From Phytophthora sp. 'mugwort' (lineage: Eukaryota; Oomycota; Peronosporomycetes; Peronosporales; Peronosporaceae), in contig JAUCEF010000018.1 of assembly GCA_033558025.1 (NCBI GenBank), forward strand, positions 2,790,001 through 2,854,000: 64,000 nt of DNA, read 5' to 3'. The notes beneath the pieces were generated by a model. It was given only the letters and a program-made list of their open reading frames with translations, had not been told where the DNA came from and ran no database searches. Below, in pieces: positions 31,647 through 42,495 of this stretch. How positions within the stretch are numbered: position 1 is the stretch's first letter; every line of letters begins with the position of its first letter. The position numbers and the translations under genes were made by a program.

Positions 31647-33575
31647 ATGACAGTGGGGACCTCCATACGCGTCGCATACCAAGAAAGCACCGAGTTCGCT
31701 GGCGCTAAGGAGGCCGCAGCCCAAGTGCTCGCGGCTGTTGACGGTTTCGAGGCAGCAGGCTACGCGTCCATCCAAGACGCCGTCGTCGCAGTGAAGAAGG
31801 AAGATGTACAGTACGCTGTTGTGCCAGTGGACACCTCCACGCACGGTAGCTGCTACGAGACCTACGACCTGCTGCTTGAGCACAACTTGTTTGTTGTAGG
31901 TGAGACGTCTGTACTCGCGAAATCCTCCGACACGCGCATGAGGTTCTGGCTGGTGAGCAAGACGCCAAGGGAACCCTCGCTCAAGGCTGCATCGTGCAAG
32001 ACGTCGCTCGCGTTTGCGTTCGCATCGGGCAACGCCCATGGCCAACTGTGCCGCGCGTTGGATGTCTTTGCGTCCCGCGGAGTCGACCTGAGCAATATTG
32101 AGAGTCGGGCTTGGAGCAGCATAGACCCCAGTGCCGGTAAGGCCGCGTTTGTCTTCTATGTAGACGTAAATGCCCGTCAGAGCGATCAGAAGATGATTGC
32201 AGCGATTGCCTCTCTTCGGACTGTGTGCACGTACGTTCGTGTGCTGGGCTGCTACGCTAGCTGTGATGTGGAAGCGATCAGAAGTGAAGACAAGAAAGAG
32301 ACTCAGCTATATCCGCTTAATCCAGTGTTTGACACCACCACGATCGCGAAGACTATTGCCATTTTCGGGAAGACGAAACAGTTGGAGGCCGAGGGCAAAC
32401 CCGTCTACTCTCTTTGTGTAGGCGAGCCCGACTTCCCACCGCCAGAGAGCGTCTTGGAAGCTGGTGTTAAGGCCCTGCAGAGTGGTCAAACGAAATACTG
32501 CGATATGCGTGGAATGGCTGAGCTGCGTGAGCTGATCACCAAGTACTTATACCGTACTAAAGGTGTGAGCTACGACTCGGCAACAGAAGTCCAGATTTGC
32601 AGTGGAGCTCAGCAGGCCTTGTACAATGTGATCCTCGCAATCTGCCGTCCAGGTGACAAGGTCATTCTGCCATCACCTTACTGGGGGAACTACGAGGGTA
32701 TTATTACCCAGGTCAAAGCTGGGCTCGTTCGCCTGCACAACAAATTAGAAGAAGACTATCTCATCAACGCGTTGGAGCTGGAGAAAACCCTAACTAAGCA
32801 TCCGGAAACGAAGATCCTTATCCTGTGTAACCCAAGCAACCCAGCCGGCACATTGCACACCCCTGAACACTTGGACAAGATTGCAACTGTTCTTCGCAAG
32901 CCGCAATTCCGCCACGTTGTTGTGATTTCGGATGAAATTTATGAGCAACTTGTGTATCAGGATGAAGGTGTTCCAAAGCGTATGTGTAAGAATTTTGCCA
33001 TGATTCCAGGCATGTTCGAACGTACGGTTCTTATCAACGGGTTTTCCAAGGCCTATGCAATGACGGGCTTGCGTATTGGCTACATGGCTGGCCCCAAGCA
33101 CTTCATTGAACCTTGTCAACTGATGCAGGGTCAAACGACATCTTGTGCGAATAGCGTTGGCCAAGTCATGGCTATTGAGGCCATGAAGCTCGAATTGGCT
33201 AGCATCGACAGAGGTGAGGTTCGTATTGAGAAAGACCTGCACGAGTTGGATCTGAAGCGCCAGTATGTTGTCAAGCGACTTCGAGCAATGCCCAAGATGC
33301 GATTCGCGTACCCAACGTCCTCCTTCTACATCTTCATGGACCTCGCGCTTTACTTCGAAGGCAAGAAGGCGTACACAGCTGACAAGAGCGAGGTGCTCCA
33401 TAATGTCGACGACTTCTGCGACTACCTGATCCGCACAACGGGGGTGGCGGTTGGCCCTGGCTCCGACATGGGTGAGCCTCTCGGGATCCGTATTTCCTAC
33501 GCTGGTCCCATGGATACAATGGTGCATGCGATGGATGGGCTAGAACGTGCCCTCAACTTGCTAATGTTTGAGTAA
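31647..33575 (+). CDS. Collapsed prephenate dehydratase/ACT-aminotransferase fusion (intact copy)
   Basis: An intact 642-residue frame. Residues 8-85 match the first lobe of prephenate dehydratase, but compared with the big fusion gene about 80 residues, the whole second catalytic lobe, are missing between VVGE (83-86) and MRFWLVSK (98-105). The conserved PIENSLGGS is now PVDTSTHGS and the TRF triplet is MRF. Dehydratase activity is therefore very unlikely. Residues 118-202 keep an ACT domain with IESRAW (151-156). From about 221 to the end is a complete class I aminotransferase with SLCVGEPDF, NPSNPAG, SDEIYEQLVYQ, the PLP lysine in NGFSKAYAMTG and RISYAG. No dehydrogenase is present. Likely an aminotransferase under amino-acid control; substrate unknown. 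It lies head-to-tail between two dead siblings. Start: context ccaacATGa, 44 nt after an initiator-like site. Confidence 0.9.
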   Translation: MTVGTSIRVAYQESTEFAGAKEAAAQVLAAVDGFEAAGYASIQDAVVAVKKEDVQYAVVPVDTSTHGSCYETYDLLLEHNLFVVGETSVLAKSSDTRMRFWLVSKTPREPSLKAASCKTSLAFAFASGNAHGQLCRALDVFASRGVDLSNIESRAWSSIDPSAGKAAFVFYVDVNARQSDQKMIAAIASLRTVCTYVRVLGCYASCDVEAIRSEDKKETQLYPLNPVFDTTTIAKTIAIFGKTKQLEAEGKPVYSLCVGEPDFPPPESVLEAGVKALQSGQTKYCDMRGMAELRELITKYLYRTKGVSYDSATEVQICSGAQQALYNVILAICRPGDKVILPSPYWGNYEGIITQVKAGLVRLHNKLEEDYLINALELEKTLTKHPETKILILCNPSNPAGTLHTPEHLDKIATVLRKPQFRHVVVISDEIYEQLVYQDEGVPKRMCKNFAMIPGMFERTVLINGFSKAYAMTGLRIGYMAGPKHFIEPCQLMQGQTTSCANSVGQVMAIEAMKLELASIDRGEVRIEKDLHELDLKRQYVVKRLRAMPKMRFAYPTSSFYIFMDLALYFEGKKAYTADKSEVLHNVDDFCDYLIRTTGVAVGPGSDMGEPLGIRISYAGPMDTMVHAMDGLERALNLLMFE

Positions 33576-33894
33576 GCAGTCCAACGAAGTGGAGAAAAGC
33601 GGGGATTTAAGAACTCCACAACGAACTTTTACCAACAGCTCGATAATGAACGTTTCAGCCAAACCCAATATCCCGTCTTGCATTCAATGAGCGCTTCCGC
33701 ACCAAGCGTGCCAAGTTGTGCTACAAAACCACCACGAAAGTAATATGTCACAGGTACGTGATCTCTGCGTCATCGGTGTGTTGCTTTCCTATATGTATTA
33801 TATTCTAATACAAAGTTGTTTTATAAAATAAATTGGTTTTTGTACTTACATAATACAGCAATGAATACCTACGAGCATTGGGGTTTCCGTCCCC

Positions 33895-35530
33895 TGTGAT
33901 GAGCAAGGTTCTAAACCCCTTAAAGATGAATGAGTTTGACTACCAGAGCGGAGTCGTGTCGAGACTTATGCAATTTAGGATGACCAGCACGGTCAGGCCA
34001 TCGTACCCGTGAGTCCTCTATGCATTGTAGTTGTACCTACGGCCTGCTGCTGAAGTTTGATCTGGCGTTGTGGACGGGTCTGAGGTGCTGGCTGGCAGCT
34101 AAAGACGGCGGTGGAACCATTACTAAATGTCGCTGCGTACAAGACATCTCTCACCTTTTGCGTTGCGTCAGGGCGACGCATTCGGTCGGTTGTTACTCGC
34201 GCTAGGCTTGATCCGTAAAATCGACATGAGCAAGATCATGAGTCGAGCGCCGGCAAAGATCTCCCGCATGGGTGTGAAGACTCGCCAGAGTGACGCAAAA
34301 CGTTCTCGAAGCACTTGCGACTTTTAGAGCCATGCGCTCGAATGTCCGCGTGCGTGACTGCTACGCTATCGCGACCTAGCACGTTGCTGATCTGATGCCT
34401 CTGCAAGGGAAAAGTCGATCCCGCGCTGAAGTATCCGTTTAGTCTGGTATTTCAAAAGACAATTATTGCGAATAGTATCGCGAGTTTTGGGGGTGACGAC
34501 CACAACGGAGGCCACATGCAAGACTGTCTACGCGCTTTTGCTTCAGTGAACCCAATTCCACCTCGGAAAAGTGTATTGGGCTGGCATCAGCGTTTCATGA
34601 AGGAAAAAACAGATTCTGCGGCATGGCCGAGCAGCGTCGAGTACGTCCATCAAACGAGGGAGGCACCTAAGACAGAGAAACAAAAAAAAAACATATCCAG
34701 ATCTGCAATGGTGCTCAGCAAGCACTGGGCGACTCAGTGTTGCTATCTGCCGCCCAATGGCATTTAAACTGTTCGGGGCCATAAAGAGAGTGCACAGACT
34801 CACTCATTTTCGTCTCCGAGTTTCCTCCAGGCTCTCGGTCAGTTGATGGGGTAGCCTTTGTTGGGGAAGTCCAACTTTCACCTGTGACGCCCTAGTAGGC
34901 GATAGTACCAGAGTCATACCACCCGCCACCGTTCTCCTCGAACCACAATCCCAGCACGTTATTGTTATCTCCAAGTAAAATAAACGGGTAGTCGGTGTTC
35001 CAAGATAAAAGTGTAGCAGGGCGCAAGCACGTTAGCTTCGCATCACTCTCCTGTAGGCATGCACGAACGCACTATCCTGCTCAATGGCCTCTCCAATGCG
35101 TTTGCCATGACTGACCTGCGTGGTGGCCACATGGCTGACTCGACACACTTCATCGAGCTGTGCCAAATCATGCACATCCTATGCCACCACTGTTGGCCAG
35201 ATCATCGCGCCACCAAAGCATGAAGCTTAACTTGAGGAGGAGAGATTCGACACGCGAAAGATCTTCATGGACTCAATATGAAGCGCCAGAACATCGGAAC
35301 GTCTTTCGTGCCAAGCCCAAGATGGATTCGCGTACTTGTATGTCTTTGTAACCTTGCGCAGTACTTTGAGTGCAGGTCAATAGTTTCTGCGACAACGGGA
35401 TCGGCAAGAATGATGTTGCTGTCGCCCCATTTTCCAACATGGCTGACGGTGCACATGTCGTAGCTGACCCCATGAACACGACGGTGACGCAACGCGGTGC
35501 CATGGAGTACGTTCTCAACTCGGTTAACGT
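33895..35530 (+). pseudogene. Strongly decayed ACT-aminotransferase fusion, copy 3
   Basis: Fragments in the order of the intact neighbour are scattered over three frames. TYGLLLKFDLALWTG (about 34040-34080) is the first dehydratase lobe and KIDMSKIMSRAPAK (34221-34260) the ACT block. YPFSLVFQKTIIA (about 34432-34470) is the start of the aminotransferase, and RTILLNGLSNAFAMTDLRGG (35065-35125) the PLP-lysine block, where Lys is now Asn (35095-35097). The tail block VAVAPFSNMADG lies near 35420-35455. Parts between 34540 and 35040 are no longer recognisable. Decay is far deeper than in copy 1, so the two deaths happened at different times. Confidence 0.8.
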
Positions 35531-35691
35531 TCATAAGCAGATCACCAGCAACTTACAAGCTACATGTAGATGCCAAAACATCAGCGACATCAAGAAAATG
35601 AAAACTGGATGTACCCATTCGAATCACGACAGGCAAATTCTAGTAGAATTCCATACGTTCGATTCAAGCTTGGTTTAACTTGCTCGGCTCT

Positions 35692-37608
35692 CTAACGATG
35701 GCAACCAACCAGATTGCACGCAGTGTAGAAGAAGAGAGGTAGCACCAAGTTGTCGATCTGTGCCGTAGCAGCCTCTAACACGGTCGTCAAAAAGATCGCG
35801 GCTGTCAGCAATACCAACTATTTGCAGCCACACAGTAACAATTCTATCGTTAACGATAGGCCATTCTACAGCGCGAAGTTGGAAATTTCGTACCTGCATG
35901 TGCCCTTTATTGATGAAAGAGTGTGCGGGATATTCCAGAAGCGGCATTGACGCAAGTATCATCGAAATGAATACAGCGGCAGATCCTTCCACGGTCTTTC
36001 TGCCGAAGATTTTGTGTTTACCCATACTTGAACCCACCACGGCCCCCATTGCATCTCCGACACCCAATGACAGAACTCCAGCATTCATTACAAGAGGAGA
36101 GGGGGTGCTCAAAGAGGGAGCAAGCCACAGCGGTAACGCGCAACCAAGAAGCAGATACGAGTGTGTCAAGATGACACGCCCAGCCTCGCGATAATCGATA
36201 AAAGACCGCATAAACTCAGCGATTGTCTGACCGAAGGGCGGCAGCGACAGTGCTCGCACGCATTCTAGAAGAAAGAAGATACTAAGTGCCACGCCATAAC
36301 TCAACGACAGCATGGGAGCATCAAGAAGCGACGCTGGCCCCAGCATCAGTACCACCAAAAGGTGGAATAACTTCCTTGCTACTATGTTGCGTAGCGCCAA
36401 GTGGTTCGAGATAACTCCAAACAACGGGACCAAAATGACCAGACACGTCGTCCAGTATCCCATCAGTGCAAATCGCGATGGGAGCGGCAATGATGGCAAA
36501 CTGCTCGACTCGACAAGGAAGTCAAACAACCATACAAACGGATTCCACGTCTGTAACAAGAAGCAGCTCCATGGATACACCACTCCGCCCACCACCACCG
36601 CAGCAGTCAGCATGAACCCCACACTTCCTTTAATTGGCAATGGCTGCGCAATTGTAGTAGGCGATGGCGCTCCATAAGACCGAAAAAGTGGAATCAAACC
36701 CACGCACACCAGCAGCGACCCAAGCATTCCAACTTCCAACGTTAAGACGTTGTCTGGTCTGTCTACGTTGAAAATGAGCCATGGGTGAAAGACGCCCGGC
36801 GGCAATTCGAGCAAATCGTACTCACTTAGCTACATTGGAGAAAAGAAGCAAGAAAAACTGTTAGTTCCTACTCAGCACCGCGAAAAACACGGAAACGTAC
36901 TCTGTTGACCGTGACAAGCACAAGGTCGTAGGCGCAAAGTCCAATGCCTTGTGCAACAAGCAGCGCCTCCCCGACAGTGAACGACCGAGGCAGAATCTTG
37001 AAGCCGGCAGCCAACACAGCAGCTACAATGACTCGTCCACCAGTGACCAACAGGAATCGCCATTCGCCTTCGACTGGACTCAGCAGCCCGAATGCCACCG
37101 GCAGTAGCACCACATCCACGAGAATATTTATGCTAAGTGAGGTCACAGTCCCAAAGACGGCCACCTTAAGCAGCACGCTGACACCGATGGAGATGCTGGT
37201 CCACGCGTAGAAGAAGGTGAAGCTTGAGAACGTTTCGTCCTGGAAGATCTCGGCCAGCAGGCGGCTCAGAAGCACCAGCGGGGGAAGCACACAGCCCACG
37301 ACGAGGCCAGCGTCGCGTTCGTGTCTTGATGACGCTCTCAATGCTTTGGACAGACCCTGCGGCCTCAATATGCACCATAGGACGGCCGAAAAGCCCATGA
37401 TGTGCAGAATGAACAGCATGTGTGACATGATGGCGGCCTGCAGCAGCCGATGCTCTGCTTGGAGCGACGCCCTTGCCGCGCTCTCCTGTTGAAGTTCCTC
37501 CTTTTGAACCAGGTGCGTGACCCACATGGCCGTCAGAAACAGCACCAGCGCCTCAACCACCTGCGCGGGGCGGCTCTCGCTTGCTGCCTTGCGGGACATG
37601 TAAACCAA
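35692..37608 (-). CDS. DOLK: Dolichol kinase, three exons
   Basis: Exons 36901-37608, 35894-36829 and 35692-35817 join in phase 0 (introns of 71 and 76 nt, GTACGT...AATGTAG and GTACGA...AAATAG), giving 589 residues. The protein is a polytopic membrane enzyme with many hydrophobic segments. It has RKLFHLLVVLM and, near the end, LGVGDAMGAVVGSSMGKHK plus RKTVEGS, the CTP-binding loop of Sec59/DOLK. The last exon supplies EAATAQIDNLVLPL, a motif conserved at the C-terminus of the family, which confirms the second splice. The enzyme phosphorylates dolichol with CTP in the endoplasmic reticulum and so feeds N-glycosylation. It is somewhat longer than animal and yeast forms, mainly at the N-terminus. 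The stop of the lipase gene lies only 75 bp upstream on the same strand. Confidence 0.88.
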
Positions 37609-37683
37609 ATCAAAAACAATTTTTTGACAATCATTTGTTTTGTTTTAAACAAACTAATCCAACTTCAGCTTGTTTTATACATT

Positions 37684-39000
37684 TTAGTACGTCTTGCCTG
37701 CGTATTTGTTGAGCTGCACGAGCAGATCCTGGTACACGAGCTCGTTGGCGTTCTGGGCCCACGTGAAGTCCAGATGTGAGAAGGCGTCGATGATCTTCTC
37801 GTACACGATGGTGCCTCTCGGCAGCCCGGAGCGGATCTGGGAAATGTCGGTGGACGTCGCGAAGGTATCCGTCGCGCCGATATAGAAGCCCGTGCGCGGA
37901 TACACCATACTGCTGACCGGGTAGGCGGGTGGGTCGAAGCTGCCATAGACGGCCTTGTTTTTGCAAATGAGCGTCGAGCAGAGATTGACCCCGAGGATAC
38001 GCAGACAGCTGCAGCCGTAGTCGTACGACGAGAAGGTGTCGTCGCGGATACCTTGGGCATAGTGAGCCATGTTCTTCACCGACGTGCCGGCAGGGGTCTG
38101 CGATAGGTAGACGGGAATGCGTGTAACGTTCAGGTTATCCGACGGTCCGGCGATGAGCCCGATAGCGGTGTCACAAATCTCGGCCACGTTAGTGCACACG
38201 ATATCCGACAAAAGCACAGTCAACAAGTCGTTGTGTGGCAAGAAGCTCGTTAAGCCAAGGTTGCGGAAGGTTACGTCCACTTTGAGCTTGGCCAAGGCGA
38301 CGAAAAGCTCAGCCGTTGCGTGTCCAGTCCAGGCAACTGGAGCTAACGCTCCAAAGTAGTCGACCTTCTTCGCGACTTCCTGGTTTATGGAGAACCCCAC
38401 GAACGCTTGCGTCGTTCCTTCCGAGTGACCCACGTAGCTCACCGTCGATCGACCGGTGGTGTCGAGGATATGGTTCACGAACGCTGGCAAGTCGTAGAGA
38501 CCCATATCTTCCCATGTAAAGTCCCAGAACTCGTCGTCGTCAGTGGTGTAGTCAAGATGCGACCTGGACCACGTCGTGCCGCGGTTGTTGCCGATCCAAA
38601 CGTCGAAGCCAGCGTCGGCCAGCACGTACGCTAAGCTCTGGTTGCGGAAATTGGCGACAAAGGTGAAGCTGCTGTCCAGCAGACCGTGTTGTAGGTGGAT
38701 AGCGGGCTTGTTGGCAGCGGCAGTGGCACTCGACTGACTTTCGGCGTAACTCTTGGGGAGGCGGTACATGGTGAGTACGTAGCGATCCGAAGTGGTGACC
38801 TCGTGGGTCTCGATCGCGTAGCCGCGGGCTTGGACGATCTCGACGACAGTCTTGCCCACATCCGGATCCACTGTAGCCTCCGCTGTTTCTTCGACAAGTG
38901 CGACTTCATGAGCTTCGGCCGCAGCTTCGATAGGCGGCGAGAGTGCACTCAGTAGCAGCGTGAGGCTCAGCAACAACACACTGAAGATGTGGAGACGCAT
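37684..39000 (-). CDS. Secreted acid lipase, AB-hydrolase lipase family
   Basis: 438 residues. A hydrophobic signal peptide covers about residues 1-27. The oxyanion part is LQHGLLDSS (103-111), followed by WIGNNRGTTWSR (135-146) and the nucleophile elbow GHSEG with Ser193. Near the C-terminus GATDTFA and FSHLDFTWA supply the acidic residue and His. This is the layout of lysosomal acid and gastric lipases, which cleave triglycerides and sterol esters. Several Asn-x-Ser/Thr sites and paired Cys fit a secreted or vacuolar protein. No intron is seen. It lies head-to-tail with dolichol kinase, 75 bp apart. In a plant-associated oomycete a role in lipid nutrition is possible but only inferred. Confidence 0.9.
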   Translation of the reverse strand: MRLHIFSVLLLSLTLLLSALSPPIEAAAEAHEVALVEETAEATVDPDVGKTVVEIVQARGYAIETHEVTTSDRYVLTMYRLPKSYAESQSSATAAANKPAIHLQHGLLDSSFTFVANFRNQSLAYVLADAGFDVWIGNNRGTTWSRSHLDYTTDDDEFWDFTWEDMGLYDLPAFVNHILDTTGRSTVSYVGHSEGTTQAFVGFSINQEVAKKVDYFGALAPVAWTGHATAELFVALAKLKVDVTFRNLGLTSFLPHNDLLTVLLSDIVCTNVAEICDTAIGLIAGPSDNLNVTRIPVYLSQTPAGTSVKNMAHYAQGIRDDTFSSYDYGCSCLRILGVNLCSTLICKNKAVYGSFDPPAYPVSSMVYPRTGFYIGATDTFATSTDISQIRSGLPRGTIVYEKIIDAFSHLDFTWAQNANELVYQDLLVQLNKYAGKTY

Positions 39001-39105
39001 GATTGACGTGGACCGACGACCTGGAACTCTTCGCGCGGAAGCAGCTTGCAGAATGTGATCACTTGTGCTTTCTATCTGATGTATCTGTCACGAATAAGCG
39101 CGTTG

Positions 39106-39143
39106 CACATTCCCTTCCAGGCTGATCCTTGGAAGGGAATGTG
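39106..39143. repeat. 14-bp inverted repeat, 10-nt loop
   Basis: CACATTCCCTTCCA (39106-39119) is perfectly complementary to 39130-39143. It lies about 110 bp upstream of the lipase ATG. Confidence 0.85.
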
Positions 39144-39890
39144 GAACATGTTGAAGATGCTGAGGTCTGGTAAAACCACAAGGGGGATAATAGAGGTTCA
39201 TAGCCTCGGGTTGCTAAGCCCACAACGGCGGGCTTCAATGTGCAAGCTGACCTTGTAGCCTTCTCACAGCGTGGGTCCCACACAGCTTGCGGACCGCGGT
39301 AGGCCGCAGCCGTGCCGCCGGTGTACTGCAAATCGACCAGATAATGACAGTGGCATGTTCTCGTGACCATCAAAAGATGCCAACTTCAACTTACGTCCTG
39401 CTCAGCCCGTCAGAAGCACAAGTATCTACAGTACTTAAAAGTACGATGAAACATCGGCACCTTCCATACCGACCTGATCCATTTAGATTTACCTTGAAGA
39501 AGGAGGTCACAATATTGCACGAGATAGTGCACCGAGTAACGGCAATAGTCACTGGTGCAGCTGTTCAAGTATGTACACTGTTCTGAGGCTGTCTACTAAA
39601 AAGAAACGTGAGTTAAAGCAAATATTGGTCTGTATTATGCAATGCGTATCCACTGGATACTATCCTGCTCTTCCCACGCATCATAAATCCACCCCAATGG
39701 AGAGTGTTATACAGGTCTGGGTCGCAATTGAGGCCGACAACAGCACAGCTTCTTATGCACGCCCCATGACAAAGTGCTGCTTCAGCCAGGCAATGACCCC
39801 TTGGTTCATGGGCTGAAGCACTGCTGTGTAGTTTTGGGCTGCATCTGGACCGTGGTGCCCAACTGTTGCATATCAGGTCACTTTATATTC

Positions 39891-39927
39891 TGTTTGACGG
39901 GGTCTCAAAATGAAACCCCGTCAAACA
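39891..39927. repeat. 13-bp inverted repeat, 11-nt loop
   Basis: TGTTTGACGGGGT (39891-39903) is perfectly complementary to 39915-39927; the loop is ctcaaaatgaa. No T-tract or gene end is associated. Confidence 0.85.
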
Positions 39928-40244
39928 AAATGATACTAAAATGCATGTTATTTTACAATTGAGACTGAGCATACAGTACCACGTTAAAATTCAGTGTATT
40001 GCTGGTCATTTTGAGCCTTCGTTTTCTATGGATGAATATCATGAAGTGCCGACACCTGACGATTTACCTTAGAGTTTGTTAAATGCGATCAGCCAATCAA
40101 CTAACCTCATGTTATCGATTTCCAATCAGTTTCCTTCCCTGGCCAATCACAGACTTAGGGGTAGATTTAGTACCAACCCGACATGTGGCCGACAGTATCT
40201 ATCGGCGACTGCGGCGGAATATTTTAAATGGACTACAGAAGTTA

Positions 40245-42010
40245 TGATGTTTCTGTTTTGACGAATATAAAACAACCTGCCGACAACAGACTAGAAGAAA
40301 GTAAGGGCCTCGAGGATCTTGCACCGGATAACACCAAGCGTGCGAAAGCCACAGTAGCGAACACTTTCAAGTAATGTATGGCGACGGATAACATAACGAT
40401 GATGCCGGAGTGCGGGCTACACTAGCGGATCGGCGTTCCTCGCGCTTATGGACCGGTTTGGCATGTATCTTGCCTTTTCGGATGGCAAAGGAGGCGAGCC
40501 GCGCAAGCGCAACACAGTCATGAGCTATTGCCGCAATGTCAAGAACTGGTTGTTCGATGATTTTCCACTTCAGCGCCACTCCAACGAGCAATAGCTGCTC
40601 AAGATGGAGAGAATCCTGGAACACCGGTCCTAAGCATCACCAAGGAGGTGCGGTGAAGAAGGCGCCTACGTGTGCAAAACGAGACTTGCGCTTCCTAGTA
40701 AAGGATATTTATAATGAAACGACCGAGTCTAAGACTACCAAGATGCGGCGCTCTTCGCACCATGTGGTATTCATTTGGCAGAGCGTCGGACCTAGCATTT
40801 TTTTTGTCCAGAAATGCAAGCTGTCATTATCCTGCACGAACGCCCTCTTTATCCAGCTGGTCCACGCCAAACCGTCAGAGGAGCAGAGCTTCTCGCTTTT
40901 TTCAGACGAGCGATCGTTATAACGTATTACTGCTACGATTGGAACGACTCTAGCTATGCAAGAGTTCCCGGTGCCCTCACTGATTGGCCCCAAGCAACTG
41001 TTCTTAGTAGAGGATGAAACAGCGTTGGGCTTGTTCAACTCGCCGGATGATCTGCCACTTTCTGATATTCTCATAAACTGCGCCGAGGATAGCAACGAAA
41101 GCAGTTAAGAGAACCGTCACCTGGAAGTTGACGTCGTCGTGGATCGCCTTCGATAAAGATGCAGGTTACGCCAACGCAGTTGTCAAGGCCGCTGTTGAAC
41201 GACAAGCTAAGGCTGAAATTACTCCTAACTTGCCGTCTCATTCGTCCTGGCGTGGTAGTGTCCAGCACGCTAACGGGGATCCAAATCTGGGTGCCTAGTG
41301 GAGTTTTGATCGGGGTAGCGTGAACATAACGGCGACGGACAAAGCGTTCGCTTATGTCTTCATCACTACCAGCGAAGATATGAAAGTTTCTAAAGTGCTG
41401 AGTGGCTGGAACCCCCCCCCACGATACCTTCGCTGGAGAGCTTCGATTTTATGACAAAAGAGAAGATACGTGATCTTCGGAACGTTGTGTTTGCGTCAAG
41501 CTTAGGCTTTAACATAAGTCGTACAACTCACACATCCACGTTGCTGATCTCCTCATTGCAACGTTGGTTTAGCACTTTCCTGATATGAACGACAGATATC
41601 TTATGAGCCCTTACGTATCACGCATGCGGACATGCTAGCTCTGCCTGTCAGTATCATTTTCGGAGATACTTTCATGGAGAACTGAGTTGGCTCGGATAAC
41701 TACGATACAGAACTTAAGGAAGCAGAGTCTTCCTCATGTGATATTCAACTGATGAACCTCCAAAATATGGTGATCGCACAGCACAGGGACACTAACCGTG
41801 AACTAGCTTCACGATATACTGAGCTTGAGATACAGTTGTCCCTCCATTTTTCCAAGGGACATACAACTCCAACGGATTCTAATCCAGCAGACCCAATCGT
41901 AGTTTCAAGCAATGCCGCGGATGAGAAGCGGAAAGTGAGGTCAGTGTCGAAGACGGCAGCGTCAATTTGGCTCGAGTCGTATACGAAGACACCACGGCTT
42001 TGAGATGTCT
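40245..42010 (+). pseudogene. Decayed Crypton-type tyrosine recombinase, copy 1
   Basis: Blocks shared with the second copy at 45.3-47.1 kb occur in order. They are a 'VKNWLFDDFP' N-terminal block near 40535, KKAPTCAKRDLRFLV near 40655, YQDAAL and the offset frame FGRASDLAFF near 40735-40800, and AKPSEEQSFSLFSD near 40867-40905. The core-binding tail LPSHSSWRGSVQHANG follows near 41230 and FDRGSVNITATDKAFAYVF near 41308-41360. In the live form these last two would be the H-x-x-R box and the Tyr region; here Arg residues are partly replaced. A C-terminal accessory part runs to about 42000 (ASIWLESYTKTPRL). Stops and shifts are frequent. Cryptons integrate by a tyrosine recombinase and leave no terminal inverted repeats, fitting the lack of any. 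Confidence 0.72.
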
Positions 42011-42322
42011 GCGAAGGAAATCGCAGTTGAAGGTGATCGTGGCCTCCATAAATTGTTCTTACCTCAATGTTCTAAGCTTGGCCCGTCCGCAACGGGCTAT
42101 AAGAATTGTGTTCTTCGTGAAGATTACCTCGCCGAAGCAAACATGTTCTCGTTCCTGCGAACGCTAAGCGCAAGTTTGGTTCTGGGCTGCTGAAATATCT
42201 ATGACGCATGTATCGAGACGAAAATGACTACCGTAATTTGCTTCCGTCTGGCAAAATCGTGGATCCCGCTTCACGCGAGGCAACGAGCTCGATAACTAGT
42301 AGTTATAAAAAGGCTCAACAGC

Positions 42323-42406
42323 GTTACAGAATAGATCGTCGGTGTTACCGAATAACTGGTCGGTGTTTCATAATAAGTCGTCGGTGTTACAGAATAACTA
42401 AGCAGT
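42323..42406 (+). repeat. Four tandem 21-bp repeats
   Basis: Units start at 42323, 42344, 42365 and 42386, each exactly 21 bp with a GTTACAGAATAA-type start and TCGGT-type end. Copies differ at several positions. Translated they give a 7-residue repeat, but no gene is apparent. An inverted set follows at 42433. Confidence 0.85.
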
Positions 42407-42432
42407 TGCGTATTTACTGACACTTGCAGATC

Positions 42433-42495
42433 AGTTATTCTGTAGCGCGGTCGAGTTACACTGTAACACCGACAAGTTACACTGTAACTGTAACC
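42433..42495 (-). repeat. Three 21-bp repeats, inverted relative to 42323-42406
   Basis: Units start at 42433, 42454 and 42475 and read AGTTATTCTGTA or AGTTACACTGTA at their start, the reverse complement (phase-shifted) of the units at 42323-42406. Two contain the palindrome GTTACACTGTAAC. The two sets face each other across about 26 bp. Confidence 0.8.

Larger units (their letters stand above)
39001..40240. other. Intergenic stretch with several stem-loops, no gene
   Basis: No coding region can be supported. Three inverted repeats stand out: 39106-39119 with 39130-39143 (14 bp), 39891-39903 with 39915-39927 (13 bp), and 'tgcttcagcc'/'ggctgaagca' around 39779-39825. They have short loops and are unrelated to each other. 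Confidence 0.45.

Noticed and set aside
42323..42495. Reading the 21-bp repeats as a repeat protein
   Set aside because: The 7-residue repeat has no start or stop context and the inverted half reads differently; a DNA-level role fits better.
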